A stretch of DNA of 56,976 nt from positions 1 through 56,976 of the forward strand of contig NZ_NINW01000031.1 of NCBI RefSeq assembly GCF_002188465.1, given 5' to 3'. This stretch comes from Pigmentiphaga sp. NML080357. Lineage in GTDB: Bacteria; Pseudomonadota; Gammaproteobacteria; Burkholderiales; Burkholderiaceae_B. A program made the translations under genes and the position numbers. The notes below the pieces were generated by a model. The model ran no database searches and was not told the origin of the DNA. It worked only from the letters and a program-made list of their open reading frames with translations. Below are positions 25,001 through 34,912 of the stretch, piece by piece. Position 1 is the stretch's first letter. Every line of letters begins with the position of its first letter.

Positions 25001-27755
25001 ACCCACCCGATTCAACCGGACGCTGCAGCAGCCCGAACCCTGCGTCATACATCCACTGCCGCAACTCCAACGCCCCATCCCCTCTTCTTCCCAGCGCCTT
25101 TCCCACCCACCCCTGACTGACTTCCGCCAAGGGCAGCAACACCGACCATTTCCCCTGATCCGGCAGCGTCAACTTGGCTTCCTCCCACGCTTGTAAACAT
25201 CGCGGATCACTCGGAGGTACCGCTTCAGCAATCAATCGCTCGGGCACTCTTATCGTGCTATAGGCCCATGCATGCCGAAGCTGTTCATGCAGCGCCCAGG
25301 GCAACAGCCGTTCGCCGTTCCATCGACACAGCACCACGCTCGTACTGGCCTCACCCAGGCGAGTCGGGGTTTGTGCATCTGACCACCATTGCTCGCCCCG
25401 CCACACATACCCGACGTCCAGCTTGATGGTGTTTCTGTATGCGTGGGATGCTTCACTACTCTCTTCGCCTCTGACTGCATTGGACGCACGCTGCAGCCCT
25501 GCGGGTAGATCCACATCGTCCGCGAAGACCCCCTCGATGAGTCGCCGCGCATCGGCAGGCATGCATAGCTGCCCTTCCTGCATGAAGCGAGCCGTCAGCC
25601 ACAGTTGCCCAGGATCGCGATAGACCTTAAAGGACTTTGGACAGGCATCCTTGAACCAGGTCGCATCGGGCTGCTCGGTCCAGGCGGGACCCAGCACCCA
25701 TAGGCAGGGTGGATCCCGTCCATCCGAATCCGAGGCGCAGGCAAGGCGATTGCCCAGGGCATCTCGTCGGTGACGTTGCAAACGACCTGCCCGCTGAATA
25801 AGACGATCGATCGGGGCCAGGTCGCTGATCATCCAGTCCCAGTCTGCATCCAGGGATTGTTCTGCAACCTGCGTGGCAATAACCAGTCGCCCGCGGCGCT
25901 GCCCGGAGGTGCTACGCACGCCGAAGTGGTCCAGAATGCGAGCCTCCATATCCAGCCGATCGCGCAGCGTGAACCGGGCATGGAAAAGCATGAGCTGCTC
26001 TGCTTCCAACTTGTTGGCAAACAGCGCGTAGGCCGCCATGGCATCGGCGACCGTATTGCGTATCCAGCAAACGCAACGCCCGTCGGCCAGCGCCTTGCGT
26101 ACTCCCGCAACGACTTCGTTGATATCCGACACGTAGCGTATCTGCACAGTTCGGCTGACGTCGGCCCTGGTATCAACGCGGCGGGCCTCCACCTGCGGCC
26201 GAGCGGCACTCCAACTGGTGATCAATGGATAGTCCGTCTGGGCAGGAAGATTCGGTGCGGGCCGGCGACAGCCTTGCGCGAACGCGGTCAGCAACGCGCG
26301 CTTCATGCGCTCCGGCATCGTAGCCGAAAGCAGGATTGCGCTACCACCTGCCGACGCGTGAGCTTGCAGCAGACACTCCAGAATGCCCTGCATATAGGCA
26401 TCGCAAGCATGGACCTCGTCAACGATCAACACCTTGCGAAACAGCCCCAGCAATCGCAATGATTGATGCTTGCCCTGCAAAACCGCCATCAAGGCCTGGT
26501 CTATGGTGCCTACGCCGGCCGGCGCCAACAAGGCCCGTTTATTGTGATCGGCCAACCACGCGGTGCAACGGGCCGACGCCGTTTCGTCCTCCTGATCCCG
26601 GTCCATTTCCGCAGGCCCGGCGCGCAGGACGGAACTGGCAAACGATTCAACCAACTCGCGCTGACCGTTGGCCAGGACCAGACTGGCCAAGCCATCGAAC
26701 AGACGGGCGTAGAAATGGCTCATGCGGCCATACATGGCATTGGCCGTGGCCATCGTAGGCAGGCCGATGAAGAAACCGTCCACAACGCCTGCACCCATCA
26801 TCCGATGGGTCAGCATCATGGCTGCTTCGGTCTTGCCTGCTCCGGTGACGTCCTCCAATAGATGAATCTGTGGGCTGTCGGTTAAGGGGACGTCGCTTGC
26901 CCAAGCTTGCAACGGAGATGGCTCCGTCAGCTCTGGGAACAATTCCGCAAAAGTGACACGCCGGCGGGTGCCGACAGGTAAGACACCGATTGCCTCGCAG
27001 GCTGCGCTAGCCCGTTCTTTTGCCCATTCCCAGTAGACATTGCATAGCACCTCGTCGTCGCGGTAGGGGAAATATTCCTGGTTGGAACCGACCCAATCTG
27101 CAAGCACCGCCAGTCCGGCTATCCACCAAGACAGTTCACGACTGGCATCCTCGAACGCCTGGGCATCGGCGAAACAAGGAGCCTGCCAGTCCATGTCAGC
27201 AAGAAACAGCTCCCGCATATAGCCAACGAACTCGCGAATAGCGCGATGGTCATCCGGATCCACGAAGTGAGGCCAGGGATGCTCCTCATTTTCCGAGGGC
27301 GGTTGACCATGATGGCCAGTCACTGCGCGTACCCAATGATCGATGGCAGGCAGCAGAGACCGGCTATCAGGCCCGAACCAACCTTCGTCAACTGCCTGGT
27401 CTTCCAGCACGGCAGTCCAGTAGACTAACCCCAAAGTATCGTGCCGGATCGAATAGCCATGACGGCTTTCGCGCTGTTGAAGCGTCAGCAGGATGTCGTT
27501 GCGCTGCCCTTGAAAGGCAGTGGAGAACTTGCCCAAGTCGTGTAGCGCAAGCCAGAAAGCCAGCCATCGCTCAAGCTGGCCGGCGACCATACCCAGGCGG
27601 TCGCAAAGCATGCGACGAAGCGAAGAAGCACGCCCAAGATATGCGACGCCGCAGGCCGCCACATCCAGGCAGTGGTAGGGCAGGAGGTGCCAACCAATCA
27701 GGCCGTCTTTCAACGGCCTCGCTTTTCCCCAATATCTCGACGATAAGCCAGCCAT
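24999..27755 (-). CDS. cas3: Cas3 helicase-nuclease
   Basis: A type I-E Cas3, 918 residues from ATG 27755 (MAGLSSRYWGKARPLKDG); an upstream TTG at 27803 would add 16 residues, but relatives begin close to the YWGKARP motif. The HD nuclease is seen at H28 (HLLPYHCLDVAA) and H72-D73 (LALHDLGKFSTAFQ). The SF2 helicase has Walker A (EDVTGAGKTEAAMML), DEVH (VLIVDEVHACDAYM), the SATMPERMK motif and motif VI (QRAGRLQRHRRD). It degrades DNA marked by Cascade. It is upstream of the Cascade operon but separated by the 209-bp regulatory gap, so it probably has its own promoter in the AT-rich 27760-28040 stretch. Confidence 0.96.
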   Translation of the reverse strand: MAGLSSRYWGKARPLKDGLIGWHLLPYHCLDVAACGVAYLGRASSLRRMLCDRLGMVAGQLERWLAFWLALHDLGKFSTAFQGQRNDILLTLQQRESRHGYSIRHDTLGLVYWTAVLEDQAVDEGWFGPDSRSLLPAIDHWVRAVTGHHGQPPSENEEHPWPHFVDPDDHRAIREFVGYMRELFLADMDWQAPCFADAQAFEDASRELSWWIAGLAVLADWVGSNQEYFPYRDDEVLCNVYWEWAKERASAACEAIGVLPVGTRRRVTFAELFPELTEPSPLQAWASDVPLTDSPQIHLLEDVTGAGKTEAAMMLTHRMMGAGVVDGFFIGLPTMATANAMYGRMSHFYARLFDGLASLVLANGQRELVESFASSVLRAGPAEMDRDQEDETASARCTAWLADHNKRALLAPAGVGTIDQALMAVLQGKHQSLRLLGLFRKVLIVDEVHACDAYMQGILECLLQAHASAGGSAILLSATMPERMKRALLTAFAQGCRRPAPNLPAQTDYPLITSWSAARPQVEARRVDTRADVSRTVQIRYVSDINEVVAGVRKALADGRCVCWIRNTVADAMAAYALFANKLEAEQLMLFHARFTLRDRLDMEARILDHFGVRSTSGQRRGRLVIATQVAEQSLDADWDWMISDLAPIDRLIQRAGRLQRHRRDALGNRLACASDSDGRDPPCLWVLGPAWTEQPDATWFKDACPKSFKVYRDPGQLWLTARFMQEGQLCMPADARRLIEGVFADDVDLPAGLQRASNAVRGEESSEASHAYRNTIKLDVGYVWRGEQWWSDAQTPTRLGEASTSVVLCRWNGERLLPWALHEQLRHAWAYSTIRVPERLIAEAVPPSDPRCLQAWEEAKLTLPDQGKWSVLLPLAEVSQGWVGKALGRRGDGALELRQWMYDAGFGLLQRPVESGG

Positions 27756-28049
27756 AGCTCGCAGATCCGTTGATGGCTTTTCGTCAACATAACATTTTGA
27801 CAACTATGGATACAAATCGGGTTATCCCGCTGACAACAATGATGGCGAAACGCCTGATCAAGAAGAGACACGGAGCTATTCGGCCGCATGGCCCGGATTT
27901 GATCTGTACCAGGCAACCCAATGCAACTGAAGTGATTGAGCGCGTGCAGAGTGAGAAACCTAGCGTAGCGAGCTAGCGTTCGGAGCAGGAGAACTTTGTG
28001 CTGCCGCTTGAACTACCGGCGCAAACGGACCTGGCTCCCGTATTCTGAA

Positions 28050-28403
28050 TCATTGTTCGCCAGCTTCGTCGCGCAGGTTTCCTAGCTGCAGCAGTAGTGT
28101 GGGCAAGGCCAGCTTCACGGTGTCCCACACAATGCCGAGATCGATATCGAAGTAGCCATGCGCCATGCGATTACGCATCGCACGCATATTGCGCCAAGGT
28201 ACGTCGGGATGGGCTGCGGCAAAGCTGGCATGGTTGTCTATGATTTTCGTAACAGCCTCTCCGATGATGATGAGGCTCATTACAACCGCCTGCTGCGTTC
28301 GCCGGTCCGTCAGAAACTCGTCTTTGGACATGCCCTCGGTGAAGACGCACGCATTGACGGCGGCTTGGTGCATGTGATCGAGATAATCAGTAAGGCGATT
28401 CAT
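28050..28403 (-). CDS. hepT: HepT-like HEPN toxin
   Basis: A 117-residue DUF86/HepT protein. The HEPN RNase motif RX4HXY is present as RNRMAHGY at 77-84; R77 and H82 are the catalytic pair, and Y84 is the tyrosine that MntA antitoxins AMPylate. Overlap of 4 bases with mntA indicates a two-gene toxin-antitoxin operon. Such pairs are common in accessory regions and often sit near CRISPR-Cas loci. It lies between cas3 and the distal end of array 2. Confidence 0.92.
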   Translation of the reverse strand: MNRLTDYLDHMHQAAVNACVFTEGMSKDEFLTDRRTQQAVVMSLIIIGEAVTKIIDNHASFAAAHPDVPWRNMRAMRNRMAHGYFDIDLGIVWDTVKLALPTLLLQLGNLRDEAGEQ

Positions 28404-28690
28404 ACGGGTTGGGCTTCCGCAAGAACCTTGGCCCGAAACTTCATGGGCAAATCGCCCGGCGTGAGCAAGTCGACATGCACCCCCAGCAGCGTTTCCAATT
28501 CGTCCTGGAGGCCGCCGAGGTCGAACAATGTAGCGCCGGGCAGAGCATCGACCAAGATGTCGAGATCGCTGCCGTCCTGATCAGTACCGTGTAGAACCGA
28601 ACCAAAGACGCGTGGATTCGCTGTCTTGAAACGAGCTGCCGCTTCGCGTACCGCGCTTCGTTTCAATGCAAGAATTTCGGATGGTCGCAT
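28400..28690 (-). CDS. mntA: MntA-like nucleotidyltransferase antitoxin
   Basis: I start at ATG 28690 (MRPSEILALKRSAVREAAAR), with GGAGGA just upstream. The 96-residue minimal nucleotidyltransferase has a complete GSX10DXD motif (G30, S31, D42, D44), so it should be catalytically competent and neutralise HepT by AMPylation. Bases 28610-28642, coding for about residues 17-27 (AAARFKTANPR), resemble a spacer of array 1 at 27 of 33 positions. Confidence 0.92.
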   Translation of the reverse strand: MRPSEILALKRSAVREAAARFKTANPRVFGSVLHGTDQDGSDLDILVDALPGATLFDLGGLQDELETLLGVHVDLLTPGDLPMKFRAKVLAEAQPV

Positions 28691-28867
28691 GGTCGTCCTC
28701 CAGAGATCATTGCGAGGGCAGTTATATTGTAGTATCCGACAAGACGGAAGCCGGCCTCCGAAGGTTACGCCGCTCACTTCGTTTGGTCGCAGATGCTGGC
28801 GGCACTTTTGGTGTTGCGAAGCCGCTCAGTTGCATGTTTGATTACACCACGCTTTCGACAGACCGAG

Positions 28868-31522
28868 CGATTCATCCCCGGTTACGCGGGGAACACTGGA
28901 TCCCATGGTGCTGAGGGGAACGAAAGGTCGGTTCATCCCCGCTTACGCGGGGAACACAATTGAAGAAGGCGTGCCACTGCCTGAACGCTACGGTTCATCC
29001 CCGCTTACGCGGGGAACACCTGCGCATTCCGGCATCCGCTTTCGCTTGCTGCGGTTCATCCCCGCTTACGCGGGGAACACATCTACCGCGATAAGGCGCG
29101 TGGTCGCCTCGTCGGTTCATCCCCGCTTACGCGGGGAACACTGGGTGAACGCCGCGGAGGAACTCGCCGTCAGCGGTTCATCCCCGCTTACGCGGGGAAC
29201 ACCTAACTGGCACCGTGACGGCGTTGTCCTGAAGCGGTTCATCCCCGCTTACGCGGGGAACACTGCTAGCGCGTCCTGCTCGCCTATTCGGATCGCGGTT
29301 CATCCCCGCTTACGCGGGGAACACGACAACATCGTCCAGCGGTTCAGGAGCCGATACGGTTCATCCCCGCTTACGCGGGGAACACACCGGCAGGCCAGTC
29401 ATATCGGCTGCGCATCCCGGTTCATCCCCGCTTACGCGGGGAACACGATGGCGTAACAAGCGGCCGTTCGCTGGCCGCCTGGTTCATCCCCGCTTACGCG
29501 GGGAACACGCCTGCCGTCAAATCGGCATGCTCAAAAGTCACGGTTCATCCCCGCTTACGCGGGGAACACCAGTGCGGTCGCGATGGTGGAAAAGAAAGAG
29601 GCGGTTCATCCCCGCTTACGCGGGGAACACGCGTCGAAGGACTCTTTGAATTCGAGTTCCCGCGGTTCATCCCCGCTTACGCGGGGAACACGGGACTGTT
29701 CGATTGACGCGTGTTGACGTCTTCGGTTCATCCCCGCTTACGCGGGGAACACGCGCGTAGCGCCGTCCATCCATACGTTTTCGGCGGTTCATCCCCGCTT
29801 ACGCGGGGAACACGTTGCTCAGTTTCGCTGACATCGTTGTGAGGGCGGTTCATCCCCGCTTACGCGGGGAACACGGAATCGCGGTATTTCTCGCAATTGC
29901 GCATGGCGGTTCATCCCCGCTTACGCGGGGAACACTCACTCATGGCGCTGCACATTGCGCTTGCATGGCGGTTCATCCCCGCTTACGCGGGGAACACGCT
30001 GGCGCCAATCCACGAGCAAGCCGTATAGGCGGTTCATCCCCGCTTACGCGGGGAACACCTAGCTATGCATGCGATGGGGCACGGCGTCGGCGGTTCATCC
30101 CCGCTTACGCGGGGAACACATGTCCATCTCGTTGCGTTGGTCAGGGTGAATCGGTTCATCCCCGCTTACGCGGGGAACACGACAAGGAGTTCCGCGACTT
30201 CCTGCTGTCCGCCGGTTCATCCCCGCTTACGCGGGGAACACCTATCATTTCCCGATTAGGCGAAGCCTACGCCCGGTTCATCCCCGCTTACGCGGGGAAC
30301 ACCCGTTCCCGCGTTGACGTGCGCGGGCATGTCCCGGTTCATCCCCGCTTACGCGGGGAACACCCAAGCGCCGGGATCATTCCGCCACGAAACGACGGTT
30401 CATCCCCGCTTACGCGGGGAACACGCGCGCTGATCATCGATGGCGAGGAACGGCCGCGGTTCATCCCCGCTTACGCGGGGAACACATCTCCGGCTGCTGC
30501 ATCAGCTTGTTGACGATCGGTTCATCCCCGCTTACGCGGGGAACACGGCGCGATCAATGATGACCTGACCGGCGGCCTCGGTTCATCCCCGCTTACGCGG
30601 GGAACACACCGAGAAGCCCTCGAGGGAGTTCGCCGGCCGCGGTTCATCCCCGCTTACGCGGGGAACACCCGAACGCTATTGCTATCGACCTGGAGGTCCC
30701 CGGTTCATCCCCGCTTACGCGGGGAACACCTCCATCACGCGAGCGGCACGATCGAGCGCGGCGGTTCATCCCCGCTTACGCGGGGAACACTCGCTCAGGC
30801 GCTTAATGTCCTCGGTCAGCGACGGTTCATCCCCGCTTACGCGGGGAACACGCAACAACGCGGATCGCCTTTCTCGCCTGCTACGGTTCATCCCCGCTTA
30901 CGCGGGGAACACGTCCGTTTCAACAGCCAGTGGGAGCGCGACAACGGTTCATCCCCGCTTACGCGGGGAACACGGACGTTTCGGTCGTGTCGGTCATGCT
31001 GCCTCCGGTTCATCCCCGCTTACGCGGGGAACACTATCGGACGCCGGCCGCAAACCTCCAAGCCATCGGTTCATCCCCGCTTACGCGGGGAACACTGGAA
31101 CCGCGAGCAGCAGGCCATCGACCAGGACGGTTCATCCCCGCTTACGCGGGGAACACCGCGCCTGCCCGATGACGTACGGGTCTACATCCGGTTCATCCCC
31201 GCTTACGCGGGGAACACTGAAGTCTGGTTTGTACCGACCGGAACAAGCACGGTTCATCCCCGCTTACGCGGGGAACACGCGCATACGTTCATGCGCAATG
31301 TCCGCGTCATCGGTTCATCCCCGCTTACGCGGGGAACACACCTTGTCGATCCTGGAACTCGCCTCCGAGGCCGGTTCATCCCCGCTTACGCGGGGAACAC
31401 GAAAGTCTGGCGGCCTTCCCGCATCGTCACCACGGTTCATCCCCGCTTACGCGGGGAACACGGGATCGTCTGCGAAGCCATCTCGTGCAGCGGCGGTTCA
31501 TCCCCGCTTACGCGGGGAACAC
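28868..31522 (-). CRISPR. CRISPR array 2 (type I-E, orphan), 44 repeats
   Basis: There are 44 repeats of 29 bp and 43 spacers of 32-33 bp. In cas-sense orientation the repeat has the same stem and handle as array 1 but loop GTAA, also a GNRA loop. The leader-distal repeat (28868-28896) has two mismatches. One repeat (29480) ends in A. The leader is on the right (31523 on) but no intact cas gene adjoins it; only the last codons of a cas2 remain. Processing would rely on Cas6e from locus 1 or 2, since stem and handle are identical. Confidence 0.99.
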
Positions 31523-31600
31523 ACCAAATATAAGTAATTGTTTTAAAAAGAGAAAATCGGTCTCTTGGAATCTACCAACTTTTTAAAGAACCAAGCCCGC
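31523..31600 (-). promoter_or_regulatory. Leader of array 2 (partly decayed)
   Basis: It keeps ACCAAA at the repeat junction, ATTGTTTTAAAAAGAGAAAA and AATCTACCAACTTTTT (31569-31584). The inverted arms seen in leaders 1 and 3 are broken here (GTAATT against AATCGG), matching loss of the adjacent adaptation genes. Confidence 0.7.
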
Positions 31601-31872
31601 CTGAAAAGGCAAACAGATCGTCCCTCAAGCCATCATAGCCAATCAGCTCTCAGCCGCAACAAATGCGAGCTCTGGACGTTCCGCATGGAATGAGGATCCA
31701 GGCTCCATCCCGCGAGCACAACCCCCTCACATCCTTAACTCAAAGTGGCTTTTCCCTCGGGTCAGCATATGACCCATCTAAACAGGTCGCTAAAAAGCGG
31801 TTACGAGAACAAGTTGACCGAACCGACGGCATTGACATCAGCGTGTTTTTTTCACGTAGCGGGACCGTCCCG
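31600..31872 (-). pseudogene. cas2 3' vestige and unassigned flank of array 2
   Basis: On the minus strand 31623-31649 encodes ELIGYDGLR, which matches the Cas2 C-terminus EPIDYDGLR of the other loci at the same distance from the leader. Nothing of the rest of cas2 or of cas1 survives. From 31650 to 31872 I see no gene; a plus-strand stretch (about 31785-31855) reads KQVAKKRLREQVDRTDGID and could be a fragment of an unidentified protein. The region ends at the duplicated LOG piece. Confidence 0.65.
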
Positions 31873-32058
31873 ATCATGCAGCCGGCGGTTGATGATACCC
31901 ATCAAGCCCTTGTGGGTGCCGCCGTAGACCAGCGTCAGGCCGCGGGCGGCGATCTGCGCGCCCAGCCGCCGCGCGGCTTGCGCGTACTCGTCGGAAAAGC
32001 CGAAATTCGAGCCGCAGAAAACCGCGACCTTGCCTAGTGCAACTGCTGTGGTGCTCAT
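31873..32058 (-). pseudogene. Truncated LOG-gene copy with in-frame 45-bp deletion
   Basis: Bases 31873-32040 are essentially identical to the 5' part of the LOG gene at 15491-16108. Relative to it, 45 bp (15 codons, MADTVLEAGGQAVGI) are missing, precisely between two ATGAT copies, and everything after RRLHDR is replaced. The start codon and first residues (MSTTAVALGKV) differ from the parent. It lacks the PGGxGTxxE active site and cannot be functional. It marks one edge of a duplicated segment next to array 2. Confidence 0.9.
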
Positions 32059-32083
32059 TCAAGATTCCCAATCGCCGGCCGCG

Positions 32084-32881
32084 TCACGCCATGGCCATGT
32101 CGTTCTTGCGTTGCGCCCACCCGGTCAGCCTGACTTCGATCAGGGCGGAGACCGCATACAGCGCGACACCCAGCACCGCCAGGATGAACAGGCCGGCGAA
32201 CACCAGTGGCACGTCGAAATTGCCGCTTGCGATCATCATCACGTTGCCGATGCCCTTGTTGGCGGCAACGGTCTCGGACAGCACGGTGCCGACGAACGAA
32301 AGTGTAATGGCAATCTTCAGCGATGCGAACAGATAGGGCAGCGCGCGCGGCAGGCCTACGTTCCAGAGCACGTCGCGCTTGCTGGCGCCCAGCACCTTCA
32401 GGACGTCCTCCAGTTCGGGCTCGGTATTGGCGAGGCCCGTGGCCACGTTGACCACCACCGGGAAGATGCTGATGACGAGCGAGGTCAGGATCGCCGGCAT
32501 CGTTCCGGCGCCGAACCAGACGACGAAGATCGGCACCACGGCCACCTTGGGAATGCTGGAGAAGCCGACCAGCAGCGGATAGGCCACGTCGTAGGCCAGG
32601 CGCGAGGAGCCGATGATCACGCCCAGCACGATGCCCACCAGCACGCCGAGCACGAACCCGGTCACGGTCGTGTAGAGCGTCTGCACGGTATGCGGCCAGA
32701 GCAGCGGCATCTTCTCCACCAGCACGGCGGCGATCTGGCTGGGGCGCGGCAGGACCAGGTCGGACACGCCCGTTGCCAGGCAGATCGCCTCCCACAGCAG
32801 GAAGAAGCCGGCCAATGCCAGGACGGACAGGATGTAGCGCTTCGTCTTGGGCGAAAGCAGCGGCTTTTTCTCGTCGCTCAT
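32084..32881 (-). CDS. ABC transporter permease (SsuC/TauC type)
   Basis: A 265-residue BPD-type inner-membrane permease with about six hydrophobic segments. The EAA loop is visible as LEDVLKVLGASKRDVLWNVG followed by LPRALPYLF. The family transports sulfonates, nitrate, taurine or pyrimidine precursors. It overlaps the ATPase gene by 4 bases. With the ATPase and the binding protein at 37234 it forms one importer, encoded with ring-hydrolysing enzymes, so a nitrogen heterocycle or its degradation product is a reasonable substrate (inference). Confidence 0.92.
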   Translation of the reverse strand: MSDEKKPLLSPKTKRYILSVLALAGFFLLWEAICLATGVSDLVLPRPSQIAAVLVEKMPLLWPHTVQTLYTTVTGFVLGVLVGIVLGVIIGSSRLAYDVAYPLLVGFSSIPKVAVVPIFVVWFGAGTMPAILTSLVISIFPVVVNVATGLANTEPELEDVLKVLGASKRDVLWNVGLPRALPYLFASLKIAITLSFVGTVLSETVAANKGIGNVMMIASGNFDVPLVFAGLFILAVLGVALYAVSALIEVRLTGWAQRKNDMAMA

Positions 32882-33741
32882 GCGACTCTCCTTTCGAGCG
32901 GTTCGATCTTGGCGGGAGCGGTATCGCTTTCCGTGCGTGCATGGGCGATGCGCATGCGCAGTTCCTGGACCAGGGTGGCGAATTCCGGCGCGTAGCTGTC
33001 CTCCAGCGTACGCGGGCGCGGGAAGCCGACCTCCCGGTCCTCCAGGATGCGGCCGGGGCGCGAGCTCATCACGCAGATGCGATTGGCCAGGTAGGCGGAT
33101 TCACGCAGGTCGTGCGTCACCAGCAGCACCGTCGGCCGCTTGGCGATCCACAGTTCCTGCATGATGGCCCACAGTTCTTCCCGGGTGAACTGGTCCAGCG
33201 CACCGAACGGCTCGTCCAGCAGCAGCAGTTGCGGGTCATGCACCAGCGCGCGGCACAGCGACGCCCGCTGCAGCATGCCCCCGGACAATTGCCATGGGCG
33301 CTTGTCGCCGAAGCCTTTCAGGCCCACCTGTTCCAGCAGTGCCTCGGCCCGCTCGGCGAACTCGCCCCGCTTCTTCCGGGCGTAGTCGGCGCGGAACGGC
33401 TGAACGATCTTGAGCGGAATCATGACGTTCTCGCGGATGGTCAGCCAGGGCAGCATGGTGGGGTTCTGGAACGCCAGGCCGATGCGCACGCGCGGCGTAT
33501 GCGGATCGGCCGGTCCGCCGCCCTTGGCGCCGGCCTCGCGCCCGCCGACGATGACGCCGCCGGAACTGGGATTGAGCAGCCCCGCCACCAGTTTCAGGAT
33601 GGTGGATTTGCCGCAGCCGCTGGGGCCGACCAGCGCGACGAAATCGCCCTGGTCGATGTCCAGGTCGGTGTGGTCCAGCGCCAGCGTGCCGCCGCCGTAG
33701 CGCAGCGTCACGTCCGCCAGTTCGATGAAGGATCGAGTCAT
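32878..33741 (-). CDS. ABC transporter ATPase (SsuB/TauB type)
   Basis: I start at ATG 33741 (MTRSFIELADVTLRYGGGTL), preceded by AGGGA. The 287-residue ATPase shows Walker A GPSGCGKST, signature LSGGMLQRASLCRAL, Walker B LLLLDEPFGALD and the H-loop VTHDLRE. It pairs with the downstream permease. It begins 4 bp after the stop of the ring-opening amidohydrolase, consistent with one operon. Confidence 0.95.
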   Translation of the reverse strand: MTRSFIELADVTLRYGGGTLALDHTDLDIDQGDFVALVGPSGCGKSTILKLVAGLLNPSSGGVIVGGREAGAKGGGPADPHTPRVRIGLAFQNPTMLPWLTIRENVMIPLKIVQPFRADYARKKRGEFAERAEALLEQVGLKGFGDKRPWQLSGGMLQRASLCRALVHDPQLLLLDEPFGALDQFTREELWAIMQELWIAKRPTVLLVTHDLRESAYLANRICVMSSRPGRILEDREVGFPRPRTLEDSYAPEFATLVQELRMRIAHARTESDTAPAKIEPLERRVA

Positions 33742-33745
33742 GAAA

Positions 33746-34912
33746 TCATTCCCTGAGGAGAGGCGGCGCTTCGATGCGCAAGATGGCGGCCACGGGCCCG
33801 CCGCCGGGTGGACCTTGATGCTCGGCACCGCCGGACACGTACAGGGCGGTATGGCCTGCTACCGAAGCGAGCACGCCGCCGACCGCCGCGCGCGCATGGC
33901 GGGTGGCATTGATGTCGGAGTCGTTCAGCATGGTGTGGCGCTGCCCGCGCACGCCGCCGTCGGGACTGGCCTCGGCCTTGGCAAGCAGGTTCACCAGCCG
34001 CTGGCCGAGCGCCTCGGCATCGCGGTCGGGATCCAGGCCGAAAGACTCGCGCAGCATGGCGCGCACGCTCGCGGCGTCCACGGCGTCCCGCATCAGCGTG
34101 TGCGCCATGCGGTAGGGCGACAGGCTGCCCTGGGCCTCGCCCAGAACGATCACCACGTTGCCCTCGAGTTCGATGCCGGCCGATACCGACGCGCGGGCCG
34201 ACCACAGCGACCAGTCGTTCAGCACCGAGGCGTCGCCGACGCGTTCGCGCGCGACCTCGCCGGTCGCCACCGCCACGCCCAGCGCCGAGGCGCCGCGCGA
34301 GTAGCCCATGGACTCGTACGTGTCGCGCGTGACCGGGTCTGCCGAGCGCGACAACGCATCGTTCACCTTGGCCGACGTCAATAGCGGGCACTTGACCTGC
34401 ACGAAATGCACGTCGGCCGCCGACGCGATGCCGGCGTCGGCCATGGCGGCCTTCACGGCCTCGGCCGTGGCGTCGATCTGCGCCGCGCGACCGATTTCCT
34501 CGGGCGCGAAATCGCGCGTGTGCGCGACGCCGACCACCAGTCGCTTGTCCGCCGGCGGCGCGTCCGCAGCCTCGGCGAAACGGCGCGTGAATACGGTGAA
34601 ATGCGGCGACAAAACGCCTTCGGTCCCGCCCGACATGACAAGCGCCACGCGCGACTCGGCCTCGGCCGGCGAGCAGCCCAGGTAGGGAGCCAGGAAATGG
34701 CACCAGCTCACCGCCGCATACTCGCGCGTGTGGTCGTTGACACAGCCATTGCCTTCGGTCTTGCCCATGACCGCCACGATCTGGCGCGGATCCAGCTCGC
34801 CCGCATCCACCAGCGCCCGGACCCCGGACAGGTCGCCCGGCCCGCGGCAGGATACGCGGTGCACGCCCACGACCTGCGCCCGGCGGCCCGCGGTTTCTGC
34901 TCTCCCGGTCAT
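33746..34912 (-). CDS. Ring-opening amidohydrolase (cyanurate/barbiturate hydrolase family)
   Basis: The 388-residue product from ATG 34912 belongs to the AtzD/TrzD/barbiturase family, a rare fold of three similar domains each contributing a Ser-Lys dyad. Visible hallmarks are VMGKTEGNGCVNDHTR (domain 1), LVMSGGTEGVLSPHFT (first catalytic Ser region), GYSRGASALGVAVA (domain 2) and YVSGGAEHQGPPGGGP (domain 3, Gly-rich binding loop). Members hydrolyse cyanuric acid to carboxybiuret or barbiturate to ureidomalonate. Neighbours (dihydroorotase-like hydrolase, isochorismatase-like amidase) do not settle which. It overlaps the upstream hydrolase by 4 bases. Confidence 0.9.
   Translation of the reverse strand: MTGRAETAGRRAQVVGVHRVSCRGPGDLSGVRALVDAGELDPRQIVAVMGKTEGNGCVNDHTREYAAVSWCHFLAPYLGCSPAEAESRVALVMSGGTEGVLSPHFTVFTRRFAEAADAPPADKRLVVGVAHTRDFAPEEIGRAAQIDATAEAVKAAMADAGIASAADVHFVQVKCPLLTSAKVNDALSRSADPVTRDTYESMGYSRGASALGVAVATGEVARERVGDASVLNDWSLWSARASVSAGIELEGNVVIVLGEAQGSLSPYRMAHTLMRDAVDAASVRAMLRESFGLDPDRDAEALGQRLVNLLAKAEASPDGGVRGQRHTMLNDSDINATRHARAAVGGVLASVAGHTALYVSGGAEHQGPPGGGPVAAILRIEAPPLLRE

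Noticed and set aside
27770-27976. A 68-codon plus-strand frame upstream of cas3
   Set aside because: It overlaps the cas3 5' end on the other strand, has no recognisable domain and lies in AT-rich promoter-like DNA.
28610-28642. A functional self-targeting protospacer in mntA
   Set aside because: Six mismatches, two of them in the seed besides position 6, and a one-base PAM register shift make cleavage of the chromosome unlikely; I keep only the common-origin interpretation.
31663-31872. A gene in the plus strand after array 2
   Set aside because: The open frame from 31663 runs into the antisense of the LOG fragment, has no ribosome binding site and no recognised domain.
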